Under the pieces are notes generated by a model, which was not told the DNA's origin, searched no databases, and saw only the letters and a list, made by a program, of their open reading frames with translations. Of a DNA stretch of 64,000 bases, positions 40,885 through 52,975 are shown piece after piece; positions within the stretch are counted from its first letter, which is position 1, and the number at the start of each line of letters is the position of its first letter. The DNA lies in contig OX465121.1 of NCBI GenBank assembly GCA_949987565.1, positions 5,214,956-5,278,955 of the forward strand, read 5' to 3'. The translations under genes and the position numbers were made by a program. The stretch is from Luidia sarsii. Lineage: Eukaryota > Echinodermata > Asteroidea > Paxillosida > Luidiidae.

Positions 40885-42920
40885 TCAGTCGGCCCCGTAG
40901 ACCAGCTCCTTGTGGTGCTTCTTCTGGTGGCCGATGCTGAGCTTGTGCTGGAGGTTGACCATGGCGCTGGCCGCCCCGGTGGACTGGCGATGGCCCAGGG
41001 CCTGGCTGGCCGTGTTGGGCACGGCGGCCGAGAACCGGGTCAGGTTCTCCGGCAGCTCCTCCTTCTCCTTGACGTTGCCCTGTTGCATATTCATGACCGA
41101 ACAAAAGAGGAGAGATGATAAGTACGGTGTCCTAGAAAGGCCACATCAGGCATGATTTTTTTTCTCAGCGCGCAGCACACGGGATGCCATTTTGCGGACA
41201 GGGTGTGTGTGTTACACAATTATTATTGAACGAATCATAGGGGCTTGATAAATGCTATTCAGCAAAGTGTCCGTGATCTATAGACCTAGGTGCGCCTAAT
41301 AAGGGAGAAACTTCAGTTTGCGAAAATACATGTCACCAAAAGAACTTTAGACTGGACCGGGATTGGAACCCAAGCCCTCCGGTTTAACGCACAGTAGGCC
41401 TAGGTTCAAATACTGGTGTTAGCATGCTGCTTTCATTCCCTCTAAAAAACAATCAATGCACATCCCTACAGACCGAAGTGTGGTCAATTCTCCTCAAACG
41501 AAAGTTTCACATCTTAAATGAATCTGCACGGCCTCAGGCGTTCGTTCAGAACTTCAGATCTGGCCCCTTTTGTGTAGACTTGTAGGTAAAGATTATTATG
41601 GCTTCCCCACCGGCTTACCTTCTGGTCGTAATCCTTCAGGAAACCCCAACCGTCCTCCCTGTTCAATAGGAATGGAAAAACGAGAAAGGGTTAAGGAAGG
41701 CTATAAGATTAGCATCATACGAATCTCATACCAGGCAGGTTTACCAGCCAAGACAGGGACCGTGTTAGTCTGCCTAATAACTAACAGCTTAACCCGAGCC
41801 ATCTCACTCCCATAACTCTCCAACATAATGAGTTTTTTTTGCTAGTGAACTTTGAAGTATACCCAACCAAAATAGCCTACATGACGATATACCAACGGTA
41901 CGTACGTATCCCACATGTATTTACACGTGCAAGTCGGCAAAATGACGACTTACAGTACATGTCTGCATCGGCGTAAGTCGTCACAAAAATACCGGTCCCG
42001 ACGGTGCCGACTTAGCCGAGGTTTACTGTATAATATACAGTATAATAATATTATTATTACGAGGCTGTGAAATCGAACACCGATGCATTAACACACCCAT
42101 TACACCAACTCAGTCCAAATTCAAGCTGTGATTTAGTGTGTCGGGTTTAGCACCGATGCCATACTATTATGGGCCTGAAGTACAGCATCCCCAGACTGTA
42201 AGATTTCAACAAGAGGATTCTATCATGACCACCTATAAAAACTGTGTAAATTAGAAGGAAATGTGTGGACATCGGATGTTTCCCGATCTTCCCAATGGAC
42301 GTATGATATGAAAATAGCTGGCTGATTCCAGTGTACCGTTCCTATGAGGGATGTTCTAGTGGTTGCGTGGTGCATTGAAAAGGAGCGAAAAGGAATTCAT
42401 ATGTGGGGCCTTGATTAAACGCAGGGGCTGTTGTTACGGCAGTCGTCCGTGTGGTTCCCTGACTTCATAGTATTTGTCAGGATGTTCAGCTCTTGGAACC
42501 AGACTATCAGCTAATATACTGGTTCAACTAGCCTGCAATGCTGACAAATACAATCAAGTCAGGGAACCACACCAACGACTGCCGTAACAACAGCCACTGC
42601 GTTGATCAAAACCAAAATCTTGCCAAAAACAAACACACAGATTATACTGACCACTTTTTGACACCGGCCTTTTCCCTGCCAACGGACTCCCTCCAGATCT
42701 TGTCGCCGGTGACCTGGTTGCAGTCTCGGTACTCGGCCGGCGTGACGTTGCGGGCGGCGGCCGCTGCTAGAGGCGGCGCCGACTGCGTTCCCGACGGCCG
42801 GTCGCCGCCCTGGTGACCGCGGGACGGCACGCACTTCTGGTGGTAGGCGCTGGACACGCGGGGAACGAGGGGGATACGATAGCCGGCCGAAGTGGCCCGG
42901 TCACTGTACTGCTTCGACAT
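40885..42920 (-). CDS. CIMIP5: Ciliary microtubule inner protein 5 (C2orf50 homologue)
   Basis: Three exons, 42920–42652, 41658–41619 and 41079–40885 (269 + 40 + 195 = 504 nt), give 167 residues against about 162 in human. The vertebrate protein is a microtubule inner protein of ciliary doublets. Shared features: the N-terminal TSAGYRIP motif (human TSAGYRLP), DQLWREL-like TGDKIWRESVGRE, and the central WGFLKDYDQKGNVKEKEELP (human [20 protein letters not shown]) that spans exons 2 and 3. The tail (about residues 103–167) keeps only weak similarity. Exon 1 must use the donor TG|GTCAGT, not the in-frame GTATAA three bases on, because only that phase restores the KDYD block. Exon 2 is just 40 nt. 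A family A foldback lies inside intron 1, beginning about 50 bp past the exon 1 donor. Confidence 0.9.
41345..41410 (-). repeat. SINE fragment
   Basis: GACTGGACCGGGATTGGAAC, CCAAGCCCTCCGGTTTAACG: reversed B-box and variable arm of the tRNA-like SINE, in CIMIP5 intron 2. Confidence 0.6.
42421..42600. mobile_element. Foldback element (family A), copy 2
   Basis: It starts GCAGGGGCTGTTGTTACGGC and ends CGTAACAACAGCCACTGC. Here the right arm is full and the left arm is shortened, the opposite of copy 1. It lies in CIMIP5 intron 1. Confidence 0.8.
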
Positions 42921-45428
42921 GCTGATGACGAGGTGACCAATAATTAGTGTGTCGTGTTTTTTTTGTTCAGTATAACCGGCCGGGGAGTGTCTAAGTGAAT
43001 AGTTCTATAGTTCAACCCGATGCTGCATCAGTTTCGGCTAGGAACCACCAGTGAAGAGGAGAATTTGAGCTCTTGTGTGTTCTTTTAATAGCACAGTGAA
43101 AAATTGCCCCAGATTTCAAGCCACATTTTGCAATAACCAGCACTCCGCGTTTCTGAAAAAGCACACAGCAAGTTCAACTCCCACCCTATGCCCGAATTCT
43201 CCGAACTAACTCCAAAGCGTTCAGACTCAAAGGGTAAGTCCTTCTTGTTGTCACAGCACTTAAACACCGCGATTATTTTCGAATTCCTCTCGAAAGTTTA
43301 AGTGCCCTAATCTCTGTCAGTCCCGGCGTTGGTGGCTGTTAATTTTTTGGTTTTGCCTATCCCTCTTCCTCCTCTCTGAACATCGGCTTTAATGGACTTA
43401 ATTCACCCTCAATTTTGACCTTCAAAAAGCAAACACTCTTCGAAGATTTTGAGATCGTATTGTTGGAAGCCGGCCGTTCAGAGGGTGTCTAATTGTGGAT
43501 ATAGTTCTAGCTTAACCCCGGCACTGCATCAGTTTCGACCAGCGACCATCAGTGGGGAGAATGTGAGCTCAGTCCGGTCCCTTTTTGAAGCATATCCGGT
43601 CTCCGAGATCGATCGAGTCGTCAAAACAACGACGACAATTCCGCCGATTTTCGCTGGCAATAAAGCTTCACTTCCTCCTCCTGGTTCAGTCCGTCTGTCC
43701 GTCTGTCTCTTGCTCTGCTTTCTCCAATGTCCGGACCCAATTCTTAATGAGTAAGGTGATCTGAGCAACTGTGATCAGTAGTCTATGATCATGGGGCGTC
43801 GAACCGGATATACGTCCCTGGTCGAACCACAATGGTTGACTCTGGCTTGTACACACACATTCCACGCGATTATTCTCCAATGGTCTGTGCACAATACACC
43901 ACGGTATAACAACGCACTGTAGCTCCTCTCCCCTCGCGGAATAACGAGTACTTTAATCCATTATTTTCGGGTCGACAAACAGTTATATATTATCGGATCC
44001 TTCACGCCGGCAGTGAGTCAGAAACGAAACAAGAGTCCTCGGGAGTCCCGCAACAACAGAACTGCAGGAACACTATAGTAGTACTGCTGGGCACGAGAGT
44101 GTTCTCTTAACTTTCACCGAGCAAACAGCGGCCCTCGTAGACGGTCCAGCGGTGCCCAGCAACGGGGTTAAGGCGACGGCCACTCGACCGGCCGGTGCCC
44201 GACAGTGGACGAAGTGAGGCCCGAGTCCCACCCCCGTAATTAGGTCGATTCACCGGGGCACAAACCACGAACCACGGGTACCGGGTGTACGATCTCCCCT
44301 CCGTGTGACCGTTGCTCCTTCTTCGGAAGCCAAACTCCGCAATCCAGTTCCACACACGTATCTGTCCTCTTTCGTCTGCAGAGAATCACCGGCTGTCCGG
44401 TGTGGTTTTGTTGTGAAGGCAGTATCGGCTTTCAACCCAAAACTGCCACGGTGTCCTATAGAGCAATACGGCCGTCTACTAAACGTCCATGGCTGCACCG
44501 ACTAGTTGCAACATTCATTCGGGCCTGTCCCTCTTTCCCCACAAAAGAATCCTTCACTCGTAGCAACCACGTATTAACTTAAACCGCATTATCCCGACGA
44601 CTCCTGCGGGAAATTAGTCTGCAGATCCACCGTCACCCTGGATTTCGTGTGTTGCACTTTAGTCGACACTATTTGCACACAATTTTATCGATTGGTTTAA
44701 TCGCACGGCTCTCTCGATGTATACTGCACAGAAAATCGTGTCCTTCAAAGTCCACCACACTGACACAAACACGCACACAAGAAATACCCCTTCCATATGG
44801 GACTAATGCAGTGGTGGTATTTTTGTGTTGCACTGCGCCCCGTGGGGTGTTGCTAGGCGACGGGCAAATATAATTGAACGCAGCGCCCCCCCCCTTCTCT
44901 CTCGACGCGTGCGCAGTGCAGCGATCGCTCGGTTCGTGCATTGTGCTTATTATTTTCCTTGTGTACTCCAATGTGTACACAGCTACACTACAGATAGACT
45001 GCCAAAGTAATGTTTGCAGTGAGCAAGGCTTCCGTTTTGTGCAGCTGTTTCGCGACTCATGGCAGCGCAAATGTTGTATTATTAATAACCGCTCAGGAAA
45101 GAGATTAACCATTGGTGACATTTCTGGCAGACGACTGGGTTGAGATAATTATACTTTCAAATTGCTAATAGCTGTGCGTGTTGAGTGCGTGTGATGATAC
45201 GGTAGTTTCCCCATTGATATGACTGATCTCAGTCATAAATCTGTAAACCATGGCTACAGCAGCTCGGGGATCACACAAAGTGGATGCAGCTAATTCTTCT
45301 TCTTTTTAATCAAGTTAAAAAAAAATCGATAGAAAATGTAAGAAATAAAAATGACTGGGAACAGGCTGAACAATTTGAGAGAAAAAAATAGATCTCATAC
45401 ATAGGGAGAATGTGACGAGAATTTGCAG
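42921..45428. other. Upstream of CIMIP5, no recognised gene
   Basis: Includes the putative CIMIP5 promoter just above 42920. A pair of related segments, 43009–43060 and 43508–43565 (CTGCATCAGTTTCG, CCA(C/T)CAGTGAGGAGAAT variants), is repeated. 44100–44420 is GC-rich with both strands open but matches no family. Confidence 0.4.
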
Positions 45429-45535
45429 AGTTTTGCAACATTTTGCACCGAATCTGTCGTCCCTTTCCACGCATTGTGATTGGCCAACGCGTTGCAAACT
45501 CTTGAGGGCGTGCTATTGTGAATTGCGAGTATTGT
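45425..45535. repeat. Family C half-copy
   Basis: GCACCGAATCTGTCGTCCCT, CACGCATTGTGATTGGCCAA, CGCGTTGCAAACTCTTGAGG, GCGTGCTATTGTGAATTG. It matches the right arm of 20751–20896 and extends left together with the copy at 47448–47530. Confidence 0.65.
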
Positions 45536-45928
45536 TTTAACGGACCTTTTTTTCCAAAACCTGGCTTATCATTAGGCTTCGGCTCCGTCTTCGACTCTGT
45601 TATCCCCAAGCTGAAAACACAATAGTTCTTTGTTAAAGCTTTTGGATTATTTTTTTCTTCTTCTAAATGCAGTCTAACATTACGGTATCAAAAGTTAAGG
45701 CCTCCGTTTCCGTGCCTCGTACTTTAAAAATGGATCGATGAAAGAAAAAGTCAAAGTCAGAGCCTGGGCCTAAGACGGTTTTTGAAAAAGGGCCTCTTGC
45801 TGACTATCTTTGCTGAAAAGGGGTTCGCTAGTCGGAAGCATTTCTGGCTGTAGCTCAAAATCGTATCGGGGATGAATTTTTTCAGGGGTCTTTAAAAACA
45901 AATTGACAGAAAATCTTCTCTGACTCAC

Positions 45929-46009
45929 CTTTGTTTGCAGTTGCCGAAATACGTGAACTTTCCGCTCATATTGGTCACGTGTCGTTCGGAGTTGGGCTTG
46001 AATTTTCCG
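45929..46009 (-). CDS. Candidate coiled-coil exon
   Basis: Read on the minus strand, CACTGCAG precedes 81 nt (27 codons, phase 0 at both ends) ended by AAG|GTGAGT. The peptide is charged and amphipathic (RKIQAQLRTTRDQYERKVHV..., a coiled-coil pattern). Together with 46680–46585 it could belong to an unrecognised minus-strand gene. There is no family match and no further exon was found, so chance is possible. Confidence 0.22.
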
Positions 46010-46054
46010 CTGCAGTGAATTGGGGTGCAAATTCAGCCCATTATAAGAGCTTTG

Positions 46055-46069
46055 TTTTGAAAGAGAGAG

Positions 46070-46107
<38 letters not shown>

Positions 46108-46560
46108 GGAGAGAGAGAGAGTCGGAGATCGAGTGACTGAGAGAGATGATAAGGAGAGGGGGTGAGTGAGACTAGAGATAGGTCGATCGGGAGATCGAGG
46201 GGGAGAAAGAAGAGATGAAAAGATAGTGGAGAGAGTGAGAGTGAGACAGGCCGGAGAGAGGAGAAGGAGAGAGAGGAAGGGATGTGAAAGATAGACGAAG
46301 AGAGAGAGGGTGAGAGAGGCAGAGATGCGTGGAGAGATCGAGAGGGAGAGAGAGGTGGAGAAAGAGGGATGGAGAGACGTGGAGAGTGTGATAGAGAGGG
46401 AGAGAGGGAAGAAGGGAATTCAAGAGTTGGAGAGAGAGGGAGGAAGAGACGTATAGAGAGAAGAAGAAGGCATAGAGAGGAGGTAGAGGGAGAGAGAGGC
46501 AGGGAGAAAGACACAAATACTAGATGGAGATAGACGGAGAGATGGAGGAGAAAAACTGAG
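46055..46560. repeat. (GA)n polypurine tract
   Basis: GAGAGAGAGAGAGACGGAGA-type sequence over 500 bp. Minus-strand Ser/Leu/Pro frames here are spurious. Confidence 0.9.
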
Positions 46561-46584
46561 ATATAGGAGTGAGGAGTGACTTAC

Positions 46585-46680
46585 TACCGTGTAGCTACCA
46601 GCAGAGAGACTATTTTCTCTTTTATGGGGGTGGCAAGATGACGATCGCTTCTCGTGCACGCTGTTCGCGAGTTTACAGAA
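46585..46680 (-). CDS. Candidate exon upstream of 46009
   Basis: Minus strand: GGACTATTTCAG before 96 nt (32 codons, phase 0) that end at ACGGTA|GTAAGT. It contains HEKRSSSCHPHKREN. It is phase-compatible with the candidate exon at 46009–45929. No family recognised. Confidence 0.18.
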
Positions 46681-48245
46681 CTGAAATAGTCCAGCAAATG
46701 CGCAGGTCCGTCGTCACCGCCCGCCGTCCGTGCCTCTGTGAACCTTGCTTCGCTTTCCATCGCAGTCAGTTGGATAGCCTGGCAACGCTGAGGTTAGAAC
46801 CTCCCTGAGCGTTCACAGTACTCGACGGTCAGATAGCGTCACCATGCAGCCTCCGTCAATATAATAACCGTCACATAGGGACGTGGTATGACGTGCATCG
46901 TTCGCAACAAAAGGTGCGATCCTCCTCCCCCATCTTGTCTATTAGATTTTTTTTCTGGGGGTGTGAAGTTACATTTTAACAGGCGCCTTTTGTTCACGAG
47001 GTGTTTGAAATGGGTTGAACTTGATACGTGAAGAAAAAACCCGTCTCGCACGCGTGGTGAAACAGCGCGCGATGGTGCTCTAAAATATGGTGGCTAGTTT
47101 TGTTCCAGGACTTTGTTCAGACATTGTTTATTGATCACCGGCGCTCCACCGCCGAAATGGGGGGTCACTGCACGGCATTTTGACGGGAGTACCGAGCGTT
47201 TTTAGTCAGTAACTGTTCTAAACAAACTGACCAATAAAATAATAACGGCAATGATACTTACGATTGATAGCATCATAATTATAGACTTGTGTATGCGATA
47301 CTCGGAGATAAGATTTGGACGGTTTGATCGACAGGTAAGGGTATATATAAGTAGGTGAGTTTGCGGTGGCACCGTTGAAATCATTCTCTTTGGAGAATAC
47401 GGTTACTCTCTTTGGTACATTAACTACTAAGTGGCTCTTTGTTCAGTTTTGCAACAGTTTGCGCCGAATATGTCGTCCCTTTCCACGTATTGTGATTGGC
47501 CAACTCGTTGCAAACTCTTGAGGGCGTGCTTTTATTAAGTGGCTGAAATGACGTGCCTTTAAGAGCCTTCTTTCATTGGTCAATCTGACGACGAATTGCA
47601 TCTAAGCCCCATCCCCCAAAAGTACAGATAGTGTTATGATCGGTGTACTGATGGTCGCGCGCACAACTTGAAGTCTTACTGCCCCCGTAAAAAAATGTTG
47701 ATTTAACCCAATAGGCCTTATAAGTGCATTCACTCGAAAGGAAGTTACTTTTACTTGATGCAAAGTAGCACTATTAGTATTTTTATCCCCCTTCGCGATC
47801 GAGAGGTGGAAAATAAACCGATTCCGAGTGTAATTGCACGTCATTATCTCCTTGATTATTCTTTTTATGACCAATAACTAAACCATCCCCCACCCAAAAA
47901 AAGGGTCACGTATACAATAATTTATAAGCTTTTCGCGAGGCAAAAGCGGCGACATGTCAGACTTGATTAGTCTCCAGGGCACGCTAAAAGTGCCCCCATA
48001 AAATAATTAGCAAGCTCTCCTGGGTGATAGCATCATCGACGCGGTCAAGCTTCCCTCTCGTCAGACCCTCGCTCGCATCCGCCCTTCCCACCAATCGGAG
48101 AGCGCCAGATCTGCACGGAGAAACCGCACTGACATATTGTGGCATTTTTAGTTCGCTCCGACATCTTTTTTATTTGGCTTCATCAGAGCGAAGACTGAAC
48201 TTGAAAGAGAAAAACCGTCTGTGTAATTTTGAGCTATTATACTCA
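46681..48245. other. Spacer without recognised gene
   Basis: Only a family C half-copy (47448–47530: GCGCCGAATATGTCGTCCCT, TTGTGATTGGCCAACTCGTT) was recognised. Confidence 0.5.
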
Positions 48246-48432
48246 AACTGTCAGGCACAATTGGACTGCGCTGGGATTTGAACGGGTAACTCGTTTACCC
48301 TCTTTGGTTTACCGTAACTTGTTAACCAGTGACTCGTTTACCGTATACCGGTGCTTATACCACCTGTTTTTTTGTGGTTTTTTTTTTACAGTATACTTGA
48401 TTGTCTATAAGTATAACACTGTGAAGTGCGAT

Positions 48433-48933
48433 ATGGTCACTGTGTTTCATACCCTCTTCGTGGTACTCCTACTGCTAGCCACTCTCCAAGACTCCCGAGT
48501 CTCGGCAAAATGTAGGACCCTGAATCCGTGCGGCACGAAGTGGCAGCGCTGGGACGGCCACTGCTACCGGCTGACCGACGCCGCCTTCGTCTGGGCCGAC
48601 GCCGGGCCCGAGTGCGCCCGGCTCGGCGGCTACCTGGCCGTGCCCGGCTCGGCCGCGGAGAGCCAGTTCGTGGTGGAGAGCGTGATCCCCGTGGGCGGCT
48701 ACGTCTGGATCGACTGCAACGACCTGGAGACGGAGGGGGACTGGGTGTGCCGGGAGCAGGGGGTGAACGTCACCTACCGAAACTGGGATACGGCGGCCGG
48801 TCAGCCCACGCCCTACGGGACGACCATAAATTGCGCTTTGGTGACCCGATTACACGGATCGCTGACGCAGTGGCACGACTTGCAATGCTACTTTGCCGCT
48901 AAGGCGCTGTGCAAACGCCCCATAGCCGGGTAA
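48433..48933 (+). CDS. Secreted C-type lectin domain protein 1
   Basis: Single exon, 166 residues. Signal peptide about 1–25 (VFHTLFVVLLLLATL, cleavage near VSA|K). One C-type lectin domain follows: the long form with the extra N-terminal Cys pair (KCRTLNPCGTKW...HCYRL), then GGYLAVPGSAAESQFVV, WIDCNDLETEGDWVC (92–106) with its own two Cys, and the C-terminal WHDLQC...LCKRP. C-type lectins bind sugars or other ligands, often through Ca2+ held by EPN/QPD and WND motifs. Here the first is QPT and the second is WHD (147–149), so classical Ca2+ binding is doubtful. TACAG at 48391 suggests a spliced 5' UTR. An AATAAA at 48994 follows the stop, which favours this as the end of the gene although the stop lies in a donor-like GGGTAAGTG. 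Confidence 0.85.
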   Translation: MVTVFHTLFVVLLLLATLQDSRVSAKCRTLNPCGTKWQRWDGHCYRLTDAAFVWADAGPECARLGGYLAVPGSAAESQFVVESVIPVGGYVWIDCNDLETEGDWVCREQGVNVTYRNWDTAAGQPTPYGTTINCALVTRLHGSLTQWHDLQCYFAAKALCKRPIAG

Positions 48934-48993
48934 GTGCATCGTGTTGCATGCGGTGGGCCATGGGCAGTTGCCGTGTGTGATGACCGGACGGAA

Positions 48994-48999
48994 AATAAA
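48994..48999 (+). terminator. Polyadenylation signal AATAAA
   Basis: AATAAA 61 nt past the first lectin's stop codon, a usual place for 3' end formation. Confidence 0.6.
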
Positions 49000-51570
49000 G
49001 CATTGCACGCAGTGTTCGCGTGTTGACAGTTAAAAGGTTTATATATAATTATATCGACGGCAAGTCGAGTGTGAGTTCATTTACGAGCCACGCCCTAGAC
49101 TTGAAAAAGGCGTTGGTCGCCGATTTCGAGATCAGAATCCGACCTGCAGAAATAGTAATGGCGCTTTGTGCAACACCGTTGCGAAACGCAGCCCTATTGA
49201 TCCGCTATTAACGTACGCACGCTGTACGCACCATTCCCCGCCCGTAACTTGCGTCCGGATCGTGTCGTGTGAGCGTCCTTCTATACTCGAGGGCGGTCCT
49301 TGGACAGCTGCGTACAGGCTCGTACACTTGTACGAACACAGACTGCAGTCTGTTGTGCGTGGTATGGCAGCGGTGCGGTCTGCGTGCCGTGTACAGCTTT
49401 CACCCGGCGTGGTATACTAGTGCCGTTGTGCCGCTGTCTGAATGCGTCTGGCCTGGAACTCTGTCCGGTGCTGTACCGTACCGGAGAGACCGCCTAATTG
49501 GACAAGGCTACCTTGGAAAAGGCTAGACACGCCCGGGTTCGCCCCCCCAAAAAATGTGGACGGTTTTCGGCGACTACCGCCTCATTCTATAGTCGCATCT
49601 TTCGAGAATGAGTACAGCCCTGAATAATTATGTAGAGAGTCGTTGATGCAAACGTTTCGGACAGCGTTTACGCTTGCATGTCTTCGGGGAACCCGCGATG
49701 GCGTTTGTTGCAGTCATCAACTTAAAAAAAAACAATGAAAAAAACTGACTTGGAACGTTTGAACCAATTGAAACATTGGCAAAGATGAACTTTGACTGGA
49801 CCGGGACTGAATCGAACCCGAGACCTCTGCATTTAATCGATAGATCTTAAATCGATAGATCGCTGGACCTTGAATCGATAAATCTTATATCGATAGATCG
49901 ATCACTGGGCAAGACTCGGAGAGGAGAGTTAAGCAACTGTGCACCAATGCATGGACAGGGTGTGATCGTAGACTCCTGGCAACGCTAGGGGAAACCGTGT
50001 GTGACCTCGGCCGGAAGTGACGTTTGACTTTGACCGAGCGCATTCCCGCAGCGACACGGTATGCTATGCAAGTCGCCCATTGCAAGTGACCGCCCTGCAC
50101 AGCCCCACAATACCGAACAGTGATTCGCCCGGCTGCTGAGCATGCGTGCTTGTTGTTAATCATCACTGCGCAACAGTAGTGCGCAACTGCGTCACGCAAC
50201 CGGCTTGGGGCTCTCTGATTGGCTGGATCTAAAAACAATAAAAAAGGGGGGCGTGCCTACTTCTAATTCGCCGAGTGTTGTGGATACTATAGTGTGTGCG
50301 CACGAAGGCTTCTGATCGTCAGCACTCTGAATATGACCATGAACTTCTACTGGGAACGGCTTATGGTAGGTGGGTTTTTTTTAGTTACCGACAAGACTAA
50401 TGGTAAATTTAATACTCCATGTACCGTATTCTATTATACATCGCCCGCGTGTATAAAAGGACCCCCAAGGCTCGCCTTCACCAAAACAGACTGCATAAAA
50501 TATAAAGCACTTAATTCGTAATTAGTGAGTGTAATAGGGGCATCGTATAAACGATCAGCAAGACCCGTGTCTCCGTCAGACCTTTGGCCGCCCTTGAAAG
50601 AAAGAAAATATTAGAATTGAGGGAAATAGATATGCGGATGCGCCCTCCAAAATGGATTTGACTACTCCAACTGTCTTCATTATTGATTCCTTTTCCTATA
50701 CCCTCCAAGGTTTCTTGGCGAGGGGGAACACTATATAAACACGTGTATTATTGCACACTCTATCTGCGGGCAGTGTTTTTTTCTGGCAGTCGGAAGACTG
50801 TCTTCTGGCAATTTGAGCTCGGACCGGGAGTACCAATGCTATAAACGTTAACACACCCTTATGATTTTGTTTTTGGGGAAAACTTCTGTACTACGAAGCA
50901 TTAAGCTATACAGTGGTGAGCTTCTGTGATGACGAAGTCATCAGCACTCTCTTGGTCTATTTGGGACGCACCGCTAGCTCTCATTATTTTAAGGTGAGGA
51001 TTTAACAATTCCTGCTTTATTCGAGAACTCAGAAACGGGCCGGAGTGACGATTTTAGATCTCGACTGTCTCACAGAATATTGTGCTTTGTTTCTTCGTAT
51101 ATAAAGTGAACGGACTTTATGTGGCGTCACTGCAAACTTCTTGTAGTTGTACTACCACAAGGAACGACTTGGCTACTGGTGTTGTGAATATTGCTTGAGC
51201 TTTCCTTGCAGTGAAGCGAGTGTATACTTTTCTGCGTATCATTTCGGGAAACAGCGAGTTTTGGAACAGGACCAGAGCATACGTACAACCTCATTTTGGT
51301 TCCATCTGTCAGAGACTGTGCTGGACCCTTTACGAATCCACGGATCGGGCTGGCCAGGGCTGGGGCTTCGCCTCCGCCTGACCAAACCCTGAAGATCCAG
51401 GTTGTTGTTTGTTGCCGAATTTGGAGGTGATGCACCTCCAAATTCTTGTTAAGTACTAGAGAAATCGCCAAGAAACTGAGGCCAAATTCTTGTTTCTCGA
51501 TGCCTGTGATGTTTTAACGGGTAAGAGGAGTATTATGACCGAAGCCTAAGCCCGAGCCTAAGCCTTCATT
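49000..51570. other. Spacer between the two lectin genes
   Basis: 49766–49850 is a reversed SINE (GACTGGACCGGGACTGAATC), followed by a small array of AATCGATAGATC units to 49905. 50730–50740 is TATATAAA-like (CTATATAAAC), but no gene start was seen after it. Nothing else was recognised. Confidence 0.45.
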
Positions 51571-51610
51571 TCGTATGATTTATTTATGGCCATTTTTTTT
51601 GGGCAAAGTC

Positions 51611-52156
51611 ATGTCGTCTGCTGTCAGCCTCCGCCTCTTCTCCCTCCTCTCTCCTCTCATCATCGCCGCCCTGTTGCCGCCAGCTCTGGGCGTCCGCGCG
51701 GAGGACGACGGCTGTCGACCGCTGAGGGTCCGGCCCTGCCCGGACGGCTGGCGCGCCTGGGGCGCCTCCTGCTACCGGCTGGGCGGGGGCGCGGACGGCG
51801 TGCCCTGGGCCCGCGCCCGGGACGAGTGCCGGGCGCTGGGCGGCTACCCGGCCGCGCCGCGCTCGCCCGAGGAGAACCAGTTCGCGGTGGACTCCCTGGT
51901 GCCGTACGACGGCAACGTCTGGATCGACTGCAACGACATGGAGACGGAGGGCGACTGGGTGTGCAAGGAGCACCGCGTCGATATTCCTTTCAGGCACTGG
52001 GAATCCGGTCAGCCGAACAACTACAATAACCAGGACTGCGCTGTCCTGTCACGCCAATACGACTCTCGTCGGCTGTGGCACGACATCTCGTGCGACGACC
52101 AATACCCTGTCCTCTGCAAGCGACCGATCCCCATTAGCCTTCGTCGCGAGACTTAA
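51611..52156 (+). CDS. Secreted C-type lectin domain protein 2
   Basis: Single exon, 181 residues from the ATG at 51611. An in-frame ATG at 51575 would add 12 residues before the signal peptide and is less likely. Signal sequence about 1–30 (LRLFSLLSPLIIAALLPPA). The lectin domain has PCPDGWRAWGASCYRL, then GGYPAAPRSPEENQFAVDSL, WIDCNDMETEGDWVC (104–118), QPNNYNNQDC with QPN at 134–136, and LWHDISCDD with WHD at 156–158. It is a clear paralogue of the lectin 2.7 kb upstream, same strand, sharing the rare extra Cys pair and the CKRPI tail. Codon use is very GC-rich. QPN is closer to a working sugar site than QPT in its neighbour, but the WHD still departs from WND. Confidence 0.87.
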   Translation: MSSAVSLRLFSLLSPLIIAALLPPALGVRAEDDGCRPLRVRPCPDGWRAWGASCYRLGGGADGVPWARARDECRALGGYPAAPRSPEENQFAVDSLVPYDGNVWIDCNDMETEGDWVCKEHRVDIPFRHWESGQPNNYNNQDCAVLSRQYDSRRLWHDISCDDQYPVLCKRPIPISLRRET

Positions 52157-52221
52157 AAGGATAACACAACATAAGTATTGGTAAGATTTAAAAACAGAAA
52201 TTAATGTTCACAGATTTACAT

Positions 52222-52690
52222 GAAAATCAAACAGTTTGAAGATGGTTATGGTAAAAAAAAGTAAAAGAAACCGTTTACGTCTCATACACCCCCAGATCTA
52301 AAACGATTTTTCGGAACAATTCGTTGAATGCTGCATTTTCGTGGAACAAAAAATTAATTAATGAAACGGGGTTTTTGAAAATCAAACAGTTTGAAGATGG
52401 TTATGGTAAAAAAAAGAGTAAAAGAAACCGTTTACGTCTCATACACCCCCAGATCTAAAACGATTTTTCGGAACAATTCGTTGAATGCTGCATTTTCGTG
52501 GAACAAAAAATTAATTAATGAAACGGGGTTTTTGAAAATCAAACAGTTTGAAGATGGTTATGGTAAAAAAAAAAGTAAAAGAAACCGTTTACGTCTCATA
52601 CACCCCCAGATCTAAAACGATTTTTCGGAACAATTCGTTGAATGCTGCATTTTCGTGGAACAAAAAATTAATTAATGAAACAGGGTTTTT
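52222..52690. repeat. Tandem repeat, about 156 bp, three copies
   Basis: Units start GAAAATCAAACAGTTTGAAG at 52222, 52377 and 52534 and contain CGTTTACGTCTCATACACCC, ACGATTTTTCGGAACAATTC, AAAAATTAATTAATGAAAC. A diverged single copy is at 28490–28690. The array begins 65 bp after the second lectin's stop. Confidence 0.9.
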
Positions 52691-52975
52691 TCCATTATTT
52701 TCTCGAGACTCGGTTGGCGGATTGAGCTGACATTTTCACAGGTGTGCTATTTCATGCATATGTTGGATCAGACAACGTATGGATGCTATTCTTTGACCTC
52801 GACCAATGTTGTGTTATCCCTTTTAGGTAAATTATTATCTGGAATAATAATGCATATTTCGGAATTGAGAGCTATTCTTAAAAATTAATGATAATTATTC
52901 AGTGATTGTGACGTGTTTTAAATGTAGAAAATTTGCTTAATCATTGTATTATAACATAAAATGTTGATTTTCAAA
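52691..52975. other. Flank of the tandem array
   Basis: 52738–52800 (AGGTGTGCTATTTCATGCAT, CTTTGACCTC) matches a segment at 29205–29260, which follows the single-copy unit in the P450 gene. The tandem unit is therefore part of a longer dispersed element. Confidence 0.45.

Noticed and set aside
44107..44505. Overlapping open frames on both strands in a GC-rich patch
   Set aside because: No recognisable domain on either strand and no splice partners. GC content explains the lack of stops.
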